A stretch of 64,000 bases of DNA from contig NZ_AP018448.1 in assembly GCF_030294945.1 (NCBI RefSeq), positions 5,362,001-5,426,000 on the forward strand. The letters run 5' to 3'. The DNA comes from Streptomyces graminofaciens (GTDB lineage: Bacteria > Actinomycetota > Actinomycetes > Streptomycetales > Streptomycetaceae). The position numbers and the translations under genes were made by a program. Below, piece by piece: positions 37,174 to 45,042 of the stretch; the first letter of the stretch is position 1; each line of letters opens with the position of its first letter. Below the pieces are notes generated by a model that had not been told where the DNA came from, made no database searches, and saw only the letters and a program-made list of their open reading frames with translations.

Positions 37174-38501
37174 CCACGCAGATCTTCATGGCGTCCACGC
37201 TGTACGGCACGGCCACGCTGGCCGCCGCCCTGGACACCGAGTGCTTCCGCCCGGCCTCCCGGCGCATCCTCCTCGTCTCGAACAACGCGGCGACGCCCGA
37301 GACGTCCCCCGGCGTGGACGAGATGCCGGGCTTCGAGCGGTTGCGGGGCCGCTTCGACGAGGTCGTCTCCTGGAACGAGACGGTCTCCCCCTTCCACCCG
37401 GGTGGTTGGGCTCCTCGGCTGGACGATGTACCGCTGTGGGAACGCCATCTGCGGTTGGCGTGGGGCTTGGGCGACGACGACGTCGAACTGGCCGTGGAGT
37501 CGATCCAGGTGAACCCGGCGCTCGGAGTCGCCCAGATCTTCACGGGCGCGCCGGTGACGGTGTACGCGGACGGCCTGATGAGCTACGGGCCGACGAGGAA
37601 CAAGATCGACCCGCTGGTGGGTACGCGCATCGACCGGCTGTTGCACCTGGACCTGGTCCCGGGCCTGAAGCCGCTGCTGCTCACCGAGTTCGGGGTCGAG
37701 GCGGAGATCGTGCCGACGGACGCCTTCGTGAAGGTGCTGGCTGAGCTGGTGGACACGGGTGACACGCTGCCGGCGATCGAGGAACCGGCGCTGCTGCTCG
37801 GCCAGTACCTGTCCGCGCTCGGCATCCTCACGGCGGAGGAGGAAGAGGCCCTCCACGTACGGATGCTGAAGGGCGCGGTGGAGCTGGGGCACACGCGGGT
37901 CGTCTTCAAGCCGCATCCGAGCGCGCCGGCCCGCTGGTCGCGCGGTCTGGAGAAGGAGGCGCAGCGGCTGGGTGTGGACCTGACGGTGCTGGACACGCCG
38001 GTGCTGGCGGAGGTGCTGTACCAGCGGATGCGCCCGGCGCTGGTCGTCGGCTGCTTCTCCACGGCACTGCTGACCGCGTCCGCGCTGTACGGGCTGCCGG
38101 TGGCCCGCATCGGCACGGAAACCCTGCTGGAGCAGCTCGCGCCGTACGAGAACAGCAACCGGGTGCCGGTGACGATCGTGGACGCGTTGCTGCCTGAGCT
38201 GGGGGATCGGGGGGCGGTGGAGTCGCAGAGACCGCGGATGACCGTGGCAGACCTGAACCGCCTCGTCCGGGCGGTGGGGTACGCCATGCAGTCCAAGATC
38301 TACCCGGAGTTGCGGGCGGCGGCGGAGTCCTATCTGACGAAGCGGCTGAACGAGCGGACCCTGCGCTACTTCAAGCGCCGGCGGCTCACGTCGTTGGGGT
38401 TGCCCGGGGGGATTCCGGTACAGCTGGCGTTCATTCCACGGAACGCGACGGTACGGAGGGTGGCCCGAAGGGCTCGATCCCTCAAGCGGGCGCTGGGGTG
38501 A
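37170..38501 (+). CDS. Polysialyltransferase-family protein
   Basis: The 443-residue protein starts TQIFMASTLYGTATLAAAL. It has VTVYADGLMSYGPTRNKI (acidic-D-G motif), VVFKPHPSAPARWSRGL (HP motif) and VVGCFSTALLTASALYG (Ser/Thr motif). These are the conserved sites of bacterial polysialyltransferases (A-2_8-polyST family). It is the likely polymerase or capping transferase of a nonulosonic-acid glycopolymer. GTG at 37170 overlaps the GT2 stop (GTGA). The C-terminus is basic, suiting membrane association. Confidence 0.8.
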   Translation: MTTQIFMASTLYGTATLAAALDTECFRPASRRILLVSNNAATPETSPGVDEMPGFERLRGRFDEVVSWNETVSPFHPGGWAPRLDDVPLWERHLRLAWGLGDDDVELAVESIQVNPALGVAQIFTGAPVTVYADGLMSYGPTRNKIDPLVGTRIDRLLHLDLVPGLKPLLLTEFGVEAEIVPTDAFVKVLAELVDTGDTLPAIEEPALLLGQYLSALGILTAEEEEALHVRMLKGAVELGHTRVVFKPHPSAPARWSRGLEKEAQRLGVDLTVLDTPVLAEVLYQRMRPALVVGCFSTALLTASALYGLPVARIGTETLLEQLAPYENSNRVPVTIVDALLPELGDRGAVESQRPRMTVADLNRLVRAVGYAMQSKIYPELRAAAESYLTKRLNERTLRYFKRRRLTSLGLPGGIPVQLAFIPRNATVRRVARRARSLKRALG

Positions 38502-38529
38502 CCCCTGGGCAGGCCTGTCGGCTGCGCCT

Positions 38530-38562
38530 CTGAGAAGACAGGGGCGCAGCCCCGTCTTCTCA
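38530..38562. terminator. Bidirectional terminator at the end of the glycopolymer cluster
   Basis: CTGAGAAGAC-A-GGGGC pairs with GCCCC-GTCTTCTCAG (38530-38546 with 38549-38562) with one bulged A, between convergent genes. Confidence 0.75.
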
Positions 38563-38587
38563 GGGATCCTCAGCCGGATGTGAGGCG

Positions 38588-40168
38588 CTACTTCGCCCGG
38601 CGCGCCACCGTGAAGTGATCGACCCGCTCCCCGGACTCGGCGATCCCGCGCACGGTCAGCGTCGCGTACCGCCCCTTGGGCGCCGGCTTCACATCCACGC
38701 GCAGGAAGGAGTAGTCGAGGTACCGCACCCGCGACCAGGCGACGGTCTCGTCGACCTTCCCGTCCTTGGTGTTGATGAAGGACGCCACCGACTCGACCTC
38801 GTTCTCATGGCCCTCGTAGGAGAGCGGCGCGGTGAACGCGTACAGGCTGCGCCCCGCCGCACCCGCCGTCACGTACACGACGCCGTCCTTCTCGGGGTAC
38901 GCCGTCCCGCCGATCGGCAGCTTCTTGGCGACCGCGCCCGCCTTGATGACGTCGGTGCGCTCGTACTGGTGGTTGTGGCCGTTGATCACCAGGTCGACGG
39001 TGTACTTCTCGAACAGCGGCACCCATTCCTGCCGTACGCCGCCCTCCGAGGCGTGCGCGGTGGAGGTGCAGTACGCGCAGTGGTGGAAGAAGACGACGAT
39101 GAAGTCGACGTCCGCCGAGGCCCGGTACTTCTTGAGCTGCCGCTCCAGCCACTTCGTCTGTGTGCCGCCCGAGATGCCGAGGTTCGCCGGGATCTCGAAG
39201 GAGATGTCGTTGGCGTCGAGCGAGATGACGGCCGTGTTGCCGTAGACGAAGGAGTAGACGCCTGGCAGGTTCTTCTTGTCGGGGCCGTTGTCGGGGAGGT
39301 TCCAGCGGGCCTCCTCGCCTCCGTAGCCGCCCGGTGAGTACCAGGCCTCCATGTCGTGGTTGCCGTACGCCGGCATCCACGGGACGGATTTGGCGACGGA
39401 CTCGGTCTGGGCGAGGAACTGGTCCCAGATCCGCGAGTCGAAGCCGGTGTCCGCCGTCTTCCCCTGGCCCGCCGGGTCGGCGTACGCGATGTCGCCGGCG
39501 TGCAGATGGAAGGCCGGGTCCTGGCCGAGGAGGAGGCTGTTGTTGGCGAGCCCGTGGTAGCTGACGCCCTCGTCGCCGAAGGCCGTGAAGGTGAAGGGCG
39601 CCTTGTGCGCCGGGGCGGTGGTGAAGGTGCCGAGGGTGCCCAGCAGATGCGGGGCGGCCGGGTCGAAGCCCTCGTGGCCGACGCCGTAGTAGTACGTCCG
39701 GCCGGGCTTGAGGTGGGTGAGCTCGGCGTGCAGGTAGTACTGCGTGTGGTTGCCGCTCGCGCCGACGCCCGCCGGGGTGAACAGCGTGCGCACCTCGGCG
39801 GCGATCCTGCGGGAGAGGTCCTGGGGGTGGGCGCCTATCCGGATGAAGGGCTTCCGGACGGCGACCGGGACCTGCCAGGAGACGCTGATCTCGGTGCGCG
39901 GGTCGTTGCCGTAGGCGAGGTGGCGGCCGAAGGGGGCGACGTAGGAGCCGTCGACGGCCTCGGCCCGGCCGACGGTCCGTGTGGGCGTGGCGGCCTCGGC
40001 CGTGCCGGCGCCCGGCACGAACACGCCACCCGCGACGGCCCCGAGGGTGACGGCACCGCCTCTGATCATCGTGCGCCGGGAGAAGCGGGCGCGCAGGTAC
40101 TCGTGCTGCTCGGCCATGCTCATGCGGTCGGCGAGCCGCTCGGGTACGCCCATGCGAGGAATGTCCAT
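38588..40168 (-). CDS. Tat-exported purple acid phosphatase-like metallophosphoesterase
   Basis: The 526-residue protein (from ATG 40168) has an N-terminal region with a twin-arginine signal SRRTMIRGGAVTLGAVAGG (about residues 30-55). A Fn3-like domain (TEISVSWQVPVAVRKPFIRIG) comes next, then a metallophosphoesterase core: FTAFGDEG, HLHAGDIAYADP, PWMPAYGNHDME, FFHHCAY, INGHNHQYERT. This is the purple acid phosphatase layout. It probably releases phosphate from organic esters outside the cell. The frame is open 23 codons further upstream. Direct repeats and a palindrome lie in its promoter region. Confidence 0.85.
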   Translation of the reverse strand: MDIPRMGVPERLADRMSMAEQHEYLRARFSRRTMIRGGAVTLGAVAGGVFVPGAGTAEAATPTRTVGRAEAVDGSYVAPFGRHLAYGNDPRTEISVSWQVPVAVRKPFIRIGAHPQDLSRRIAAEVRTLFTPAGVGASGNHTQYYLHAELTHLKPGRTYYYGVGHEGFDPAAPHLLGTLGTFTTAPAHKAPFTFTAFGDEGVSYHGLANNSLLLGQDPAFHLHAGDIAYADPAGQGKTADTGFDSRIWDQFLAQTESVAKSVPWMPAYGNHDMEAWYSPGGYGGEEARWNLPDNGPDKKNLPGVYSFVYGNTAVISLDANDISFEIPANLGISGGTQTKWLERQLKKYRASADVDFIVVFFHHCAYCTSTAHASEGGVRQEWVPLFEKYTVDLVINGHNHQYERTDVIKAGAVAKKLPIGGTAYPEKDGVVYVTAGAAGRSLYAFTAPLSYEGHENEVESVASFINTKDGKVDETVAWSRVRYLDYSFLRVDVKPAPKGRYATLTVRGIAESGERVDHFTVARRAK

Positions 40169-40242
40169 GGCGTCCGAAACTCGTCTCCTCAGGCGACGAA
40201 CCGCCGGACGCCGGATGGACAGCTCACGAACAGGCACTCATG

Positions 40243-40298
40243 AGAGATTCAATGTTGTCCCAAAGAGATTCAACACGCCGCTGCCCGATATCGGGCAG
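40243..40298. promoter_or_regulatory. Direct repeats plus 18-bp palindrome in a divergent promoter
   Basis: AGAGATTCAA occurs at 40243-40252 and 40264-40273, 21 bp apart (two helical turns). CTGCCCGATATCGGGCAG at 40281-40298 is a perfect 18-bp palindrome. Both are between the phosphatase gene and the small gene at 40340. They look like binding sites; the proteins are unknown. Confidence 0.6.
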
Positions 40299-40339
40299 AT
40301 TTCTTGCACAACGGCTTTCGTTACCCCAGGATCTACCGA

Positions 40340-40597
40340 GTGCACGACGAACTCGTTGATCATCTGACGCGGTCCACGCCCCTGAGCCGGGGCGAGGCGC
40401 TGCGGGTGATCCAGGACGTGCTCGCCTATTTCGACGAGACGACCGAGGAATACGTCCGTCGCCGCCACCGCGAACTCCAGGCCCAGGGCCTGGTGAACAC
40501 GGCGATCTTCGAACGGATCGAGGCGGATCTGAAATACCGCGCGGTCGCGCCACCGGAGCTCACGCTCAGGCAGCTGCGCCGCATGGTCTACGGCTGA
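40340..40597 (+). CDS. Small conserved-looking protein upstream of glmS
   Basis: The 85-residue product starts at GTG 40340 (VHDELVDHLTRSTPLSRGEALRVIQDVLAYFDETTEEYVRRRHREL) and ends with TLRQLRRMVYG. It is helical, charged and without membrane segment, with coding-type base use. I do not recognise a family. AGGA stands nine bases before the GTG. It lies 50 bp upstream of glmS and is probably co-transcribed. Confidence 0.65.
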   Translation: MHDELVDHLTRSTPLSRGEALRVIQDVLAYFDETTEEYVRRRHRELQAQGLVNTAIFERIEADLKYRAVAPPELTLRQLRRMVYG

Positions 40598-40647
40598 GAA
40601 GCAACGGCCACAGACACCGACCGGGAAGCGTTGAGGGGTACGTATAT

Positions 40648-42465
40648 ATGTGCGGAATTGTCGGCTATATCGGCAAGCGTGATGTGGCTCCGCTGCTGCT
40701 GGAGGGCCTGCAGCGGCTGGAGTACCGGGGCTACGACTCGGCGGGCATCGTCGTGACGTCCCCGAAGGCCGCCGGGCTGAAGATGGTCAAGGCCAAGGGC
40801 CGCGTCCGCGACCTGGAGGCCAAGGTCCCCGCACGCTTCAAGGGCACCACCGGCATCGCCCACACCCGCTGGGCCACGCACGGCGCCCCGTCCGACATCA
40901 ACGCACACCCCCACATGTCGGCCGACAACAAGGTCGCCGTCGTCCACAACGGCATCATCGACAACGCCTCCGACCTGCGGAAGAAGCTCGAGGCCGACGG
41001 CATCGAGTTCCTCTCCGAGACCGACACCGAGGTCCTCACCCACCTCATCGCCCGCTCCCAGGCGGAGACCCTGGAGGAGAAGGTCCGCCAGGCGCTGCGG
41101 CTCATCGAGGGCACGTACGGCATCGCCGTGATGCACGCCGACTTCCCCGACCGGATCGTCACGGCCCGCAACGGCTCCCCGGTCGTGCTCGGCATCGGCG
41201 AGAAGGAGATGTTCGTCGCCTCGGACATAGCGGCCCTGGTCGCCCACACCCGCCAGATCGTCACCCTCGACGACGGCGAGATGGCCACCCTCAAGGCCGA
41301 CGACTTCCGTACGTACACCACCGAGGGCACCCGTACGACGGCCGAGCCGACCACCGTGGAGTGGGAGGCGGCCTCGTACGACATGGGCGGCCACGACACG
41401 TACATGCACAAGGAGATCCACGAGCAGGCCGACGCCGTGGACCGCGTGCTGCGCGGCCGTATCGACGACCGGTTCTCCACCGTGCACCTCGGCGGCCTCA
41501 ACCTGGACGCCCGCGAGGCGCGCCAGATCCGCCGGGTGAAGATCCTCGGCTGCGGCACCTCGTACCACGCGGGCATGATCGGCGCCCAGATGATCGAGGA
41601 GCTGGCCCGCATCCCCGCCGACGCCGAGCCGGCGTCCGAGTTCCGCTACCGCAACGCGGTCGTCGACCCCGACACCCTGTACATCGCCGTCTCCCAGTCC
41701 GGCGAGACCTACGACGTGCTGGCGGCCGTCCAGGAGCTGAAGCGCAAGGGCGCCCGGGTCCTGGGTGTGGTGAACGTGGTCGGCTCGGCGATCGCCCGCG
41801 AGGCGGACGGCGGCATCTACGTGCACGCGGGCCCCGAGGTCTGTGTCGTCTCCACCAAGTGCTTCACCAACACCTGCGTGGCCTTCGCGCTGCTCGCCCT
41901 GCACCTCGGCCGCACCCGTGACCTGTCCGTCCGCGACGGCAAGCGGATCATCGAGGGCCTGCGCAAGCTTCCCGGCCAGATCGCCGAGATGCTGGAGCAG
42001 GAGGACGAGATCAAGAAGCTGGCCGAGGAGTACGCCGAGGCCCGCTCGATGCTCTTCATCGGCCGCGTCCGTGGCTACCCGGTGGCCCGCGAGGCCTCCC
42101 TCAAGCTCAAGGAGGTCTCGTACATCCACGCCGAGGCCTACCCCGCCTCCGAGCTGAAGCACGGCCCGCTGGCCCTCATCGAGCCGGCGCTCCCCACGGT
42201 CGCGATCGTGCCGAACGACGACCTCCTGGAGAAGAACCGCGCCGCCCTGGAGGAGATCAAGGCCCGCAGCGGCAGGATCCTCGCCGTGGCCCACGAGTGC
42301 CAGGAGAAGGCCGACCAGACGATCGTCGTCCCGAAGAACGAGGACGAGTTGGACCCGATCCTGATGGGCATCCCCCTCCAGCTCCTCGCGTACCACACGG
42401 CGTTGTCCCTGGGCCGGGACATCGACAAGCCGCGCAACCTCGCGAAGTCGGTGACGGTGGAGTAG
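40648..42465 (+). CDS. glmS: Glutamine-fructose-6-phosphate aminotransferase
   Basis: GlmS makes glucosamine-6-phosphate from fructose-6-phosphate and glutamine, the first step to UDP-GlcNAc. The 605-residue product has the N-terminal nucleophile Cys (MCGIVGYIG), the glutaminase HTRWATHG and HNGIIDN motifs, and two SIS domains (LGCGTSYHAG, AVSQSGETYDVL, FIGRVRGYPVAREASLKLKE). The conserved C-terminus ends in DIDKPRNLAKSVTVE. GAGGGG precedes ATG 40648. Streptomyces may carry a second copy elsewhere. Confidence 0.96.
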   Translation: MCGIVGYIGKRDVAPLLLEGLQRLEYRGYDSAGIVVTSPKAAGLKMVKAKGRVRDLEAKVPARFKGTTGIAHTRWATHGAPSDINAHPHMSADNKVAVVHNGIIDNASDLRKKLEADGIEFLSETDTEVLTHLIARSQAETLEEKVRQALRLIEGTYGIAVMHADFPDRIVTARNGSPVVLGIGEKEMFVASDIAALVAHTRQIVTLDDGEMATLKADDFRTYTTEGTRTTAEPTTVEWEAASYDMGGHDTYMHKEIHEQADAVDRVLRGRIDDRFSTVHLGGLNLDAREARQIRRVKILGCGTSYHAGMIGAQMIEELARIPADAEPASEFRYRNAVVDPDTLYIAVSQSGETYDVLAAVQELKRKGARVLGVVNVVGSAIAREADGGIYVHAGPEVCVVSTKCFTNTCVAFALLALHLGRTRDLSVRDGKRIIEGLRKLPGQIAEMLEQEDEIKKLAEEYAEARSMLFIGRVRGYPVAREASLKLKEVSYIHAEAYPASELKHGPLALIEPALPTVAIVPNDDLLEKNRAALEEIKARSGRILAVAHECQEKADQTIVVPKNEDELDPILMGIPLQLLAYHTALSLGRDIDKPRNLAKSVTVE

Positions 42466-42561
42466 CCGCCGTCTTTCGGGGGCGCGGGGCCGTATCGATA
42501 TGCGGCTCCGCCGCGTGGGCGCGACCAGCCCCCACGCTCCCGCCCAGGCAGGACAACGGAA

Positions 42562-42597
42562 CGGACCCCCACGTGCGCCACCGGCACGGGGGGTCCG
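42562..42597. terminator. Terminator between glmS and acetate-transporter-like gene
   Basis: CGGACCCCC (42562-42570) pairs with GGGGGTCCG (42589-42597) with an inner GTGC/GCAC pair, between convergent genes. Confidence 0.75.
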
Positions 42598-42643
42598 CCC
42601 ATGTTCACCGGGGACGCCCGACTCCCCGGCATGCGCTGCCGTT

Positions 42644-43231
42644 TCAGCCGGTGGCCGTCACACCCCGACCGGCAGCACGCTTCGGCAGAACAGTCGGCCA
42701 GTGGGCCAACGCCGCGGTCGCCGCGTACCAGGCCACCAGCCCGCCGACCGCCGCGAACCAACCGGCGGCCTTGGCCAGAGCCGCCCCGCCACCGAACTCC
42801 GAGACGGCCAGCAGCAGAAGAGCCACGAACAGCAGCGCATACGTGGCACGTGTCAGCGTCGCGGACGCGGGCGCCCCGAGCGCGAGGCTGAGGGCGACAA
42901 GTGCGAAGAGGAGCAGGAAGAGCCCGGCCGCGTTGTCCGACACGGTGTCACCGGCGCCCGCGGCCCAGGTGAACCAGAGCGCGCCGAGCCCGGAGTACGC
43001 CGTACCCGTGAAGGCGTCCCGCTCACGGAAGGCGAGGAGACCGGCGACGAACAGGGTGACGCCACCGACGTAGGTGGCGAGAGAGACGGCGTCGGCTTCC
43101 GTCAGGCCGTCGACGACTCGGGTGTGACCGAGTCCGAACGCCAACAGAGTGAGGCCGAGCGCGAGTTGGCCGAGGATCGAGGTGGTGCTTCCGGTGCTTC
43201 CGGCACTTCCCGCGGCGACGTCATTGTCCAC
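42644..43231 (-). CDS. GPR1/FUN34/YaaH (SatP-like) membrane transporter
   Basis: The 195-residue protein has six hydrophobic helices (LALGLTLLAFGLGH, YVGGVTLFVAGLLAF, LGALWFTWAAGAG, AAGLFLLLFALVALSLAL, ATYALLFVALLLLAVSEFG, AGWFAAVGGLVAWYAATAALAH). The family-typical start after a Ser/Gly-rich N-terminus is visible. Members carry acetate/succinate. The Asn-Pro motif usually near helix 1 is not evident, so the substrate stays open. AAGGGAG precedes GTG 43231. Confidence 0.75.
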   Translation of the reverse strand: MDNDVAAGSAGSTGSTTSILGQLALGLTLLAFGLGHTRVVDGLTEADAVSLATYVGGVTLFVAGLLAFRERDAFTGTAYSGLGALWFTWAAGAGDTVSDNAAGLFLLLFALVALSLALGAPASATLTRATYALLFVALLLLAVSEFGGGAALAKAAGWFAAVGGLVAWYAATAALAHWPTVLPKRAAGRGVTATG

Positions 43232-43276
43232 GGCGGGCTCCCTTCGTGCGTGTGCAGTTGTACGGCGATCGGGTTA

Positions 43277-43293
43277 TGCCCTTCACAAGGGCA
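43277..43293 (-). terminator. Short hairpin after universal stress protein gene
   Basis: TGCCCTTCACAAGGGCA is a 17-nt palindrome with a 3-nt loop about 80 bp downstream of the stress protein stop. The stem is weak for a terminator. Confidence 0.45.
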
Positions 43294-43371
43294 CAAACAC
43301 CTCTACGCGCCAGTAGGTTTACGCGTTTCGGGAAGTCAGGGAGCCGGAGAGGGCCAACGGGCAACCGGGCG

Positions 43372-43902
43372 TCAGGGAATGACGATGACCGGCCGCTTCG
43401 CCCGCTTGGCGAGCCGCCCGGCGACGGAGCCGAAGATGCGCCCGACGATCCCGTGGGTCGACCCGACGACTATCGCGTCGGCCTCGTACTCCCGCCCCAC
43501 CTCTTCGAGTTCGTGGCAGATGTCACCGCCGCGCTCGACGAGGATCCAGGGCACCTCGGCCAGATAGTCCGCGCAGGCGAGTTCGAGCCCGAGGACCTCG
43601 GTGCGGTGGTCCGGGACGTCGACGAAGACGGGCGGCTCACAGCCGGCCCACACGGTCGTGGGCAGCCGGTTGGCCACATGCACGATGATCAGGCCCGAGC
43701 CGGAGCGGCGGGCCATGCCGATGGCGTACGCGAGGGCGCGCTCACTGGACGTCGAGCCGTCGAAACCGACGACGACGCCGTGTTTGAAGGCGGGGTCGCA
43801 GGTGGGGCGTGCCTCTTCTGCCGCCAGCGGGTCGGTCGCCGTGGGATCGGCTACCGGCCGCCGCTTGCGGTCCGCGGGTTCGAAGAATTCGTGACCGGCC
43901 AT
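43372..43902 (-). CDS. Universal stress protein
   Basis: The 176-residue product has a polar 40-residue N-terminus and one UspA domain: HGVVVGFDGSTSSERALAYAIGMARRSGSGLIIVHV. The ATP-binding signature is GSTHGIVGRIFGSVAGRLAKRAKRPVIVIP (G-2x-G-9x-G-S/T type), so it probably binds ATP. ATG 43902 is used. Confidence 0.9.
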   Translation of the reverse strand: MAGHEFFEPADRKRRPVADPTATDPLAAEEARPTCDPAFKHGVVVGFDGSTSSERALAYAIGMARRSGSGLIIVHVANRLPTTVWAGCEPPVFVDVPDHRTEVLGLELACADYLAEVPWILVERGGDICHELEEVGREYEADAIVVGSTHGIVGRIFGSVAGRLAKRAKRPVIVIP

Positions 43903-44270
43903 GGGTGTCTCGGCGTTTGGATCCTCGTGGGTGGGGACGACGTGAATGGGACGTCAGGGTGCGGCGGAGCTGTGTCCGGGAATCATCTTCCCAACCCCAT
44001 ACCCCCAAGGGTACGGCCGCACGCCTCCTTGAGCCCAGAACCCGCACCGGCTGCGCGGGGTTCCAGGGAGCATGCACGAGCACCGCCCAGTAACGCAATG
44101 GTTGCTGCCACGTACAGCCGGTTTCCACAGGATCGGGGCGCGGACCGGACCCTTCCCGTCCACCCGGCGGCAACCCGACCGGGCGGAACCAGTGACCGAC
44201 CGCTCGAACACGCGTTGAACCCCCCGCAAGCACAGTCAAACGTCGCCGAGGGAGCCAGAGGGAGCACGCC
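43903..44270. other. 368-bp intergenic region
   Basis: This is the divergent promoter space of the universal stress protein and the small membrane protein. I see no gene, RNA or strong repeat. GAGGGAG near 44250 is part of the leader of the next gene. Confidence 0.55.
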
Positions 44271-44660
44271 GTGCCCGCACCCCGTACCGCGCCCCCATCC
44301 GCCCCCGAGACCGCCCGTACGCCCCGCACCGCCGAGCCCCCCGCCGACCCCTGCGAGAGCGCCCCCTCCCCCGACCGCGCGGACACCGCGACGGACGTGG
44401 TGCGGTGGGCCGCCTTCAGTTGCGTCCTCGTCCCCGTCGTCCTCGTCTGGTACGGCACCTCGCTGGCGGGTGCGGCCGGCGCCGCGCTCGGCCTGGCCGC
44501 CGTCACCGGTGTCTGCCGGGTCCTGCTGCGCCAGTCCGAGCGCGGCGCGGCCCGCCTCCTGGCCGAGGAACGCCCCCCGCACCGCGGCCGCCACGGACGC
44601 ACCGGCTCCGGGGCGCACAGGGGCGGTCGCCACCCCGGTCCGGGTACGCCGGGCGACTGA
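44271..44660 (+). CDS. Small membrane protein, hypothetical
   Basis: The 129-residue product starts at GTG 44271 with a Pro/Ala/Thr-rich 40-residue head. Two adjacent membrane helices (WAAFSCVLVPVVLVWYG and GAAGAALGLAAVTGVCRVLL) follow, then an Arg/Gly/His-rich basic tail. No family is recognised. It lies 378 bp before adpA on the same strand. Confidence 0.6.
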   Translation: MPAPRTAPPSAPETARTPRTAEPPADPCESAPSPDRADTATDVVRWAAFSCVLVPVVLVWYGTSLAGAAGAALGLAAVTGVCRVLLRQSERGAARLLAEERPPHRGRHGRTGSGAHRGGRHPGPGTPGD

Positions 44661-44985
44661 CCGGTTTCCGCGCACGCGCCCGTATCTTTTCAGCCAACTT
44701 CGGCCACCTGCACATCCCTTGGCCGGACACCCCTCCACGCCCGGTTCGACCTGCACTGAAAGGGGTCCAGAGGCCGCGCGCACCCTACGTGGACCAGCCA
44801 CTGGGACGAGGCGTACTTCCCTGCACGGCCCACGAGTGCAACGCTTCGTGATCGAATGCTTTACGCCAAGTTGCCATGTCGACAATGTGCCGGTTGGCGA
44901 TCTGGTCACGCCGGCACCACGGGACACAGTAGATTCGATCATGACTGTCTTACGGCGGGGGACTCGTGCAGGACCAAGGGGAAAC

Positions 44986-45042
44986 GTGCAGGAGCGACAC
45001 AACCGAGGAGCCGCGACCACCGAGGGGGGCTTAGCAGGATGA
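44986..45042 (+). CDS. Possible leader peptide of adpA with a TTA codon
   Basis: GTG 44986, four bases after AAGGGG, opens an 18-codon frame VQERHNRGAATTEGGLAG whose TGA overlaps the adpA ATG (ATGA). The Leu codon at 45031-45033 is TTA, the rare bldA-dependent codon. The same frame is open from ATG 44941 (33 codons), which adds a second TTA at 44950-44952. It could couple adpA initiation to bldA tRNA supply. No homology evidence; the remainder of 44661-45038 holds the adpA promoter region and no other gene. Confidence 0.4.
   Translation: MQERHNRGAATTEGGLAG

Noticed and set aside
40243..40273. PHO box before the acid phosphatase gene
   Set aside because: The direct repeats lack the GTTCACC-type core and 11-bp spacing, so PhoP control is not claimed.
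43303..43316. CTACGCGCCAGTAG near the acetate-transporter-like gene as a sixth nucleoside operator
   Set aside because: Arms match but the spacer is two bases longer and the core ACGCGCGT is broken; no nucleoside gene follows.
44661..45038. AdpA autoregulatory site in the adpA promoter
   Set aside because: I found no exact match to TGGCSNGWWY; nearby TGGCGTAAAG and TGGCGATCTG deviate at fixed positions.
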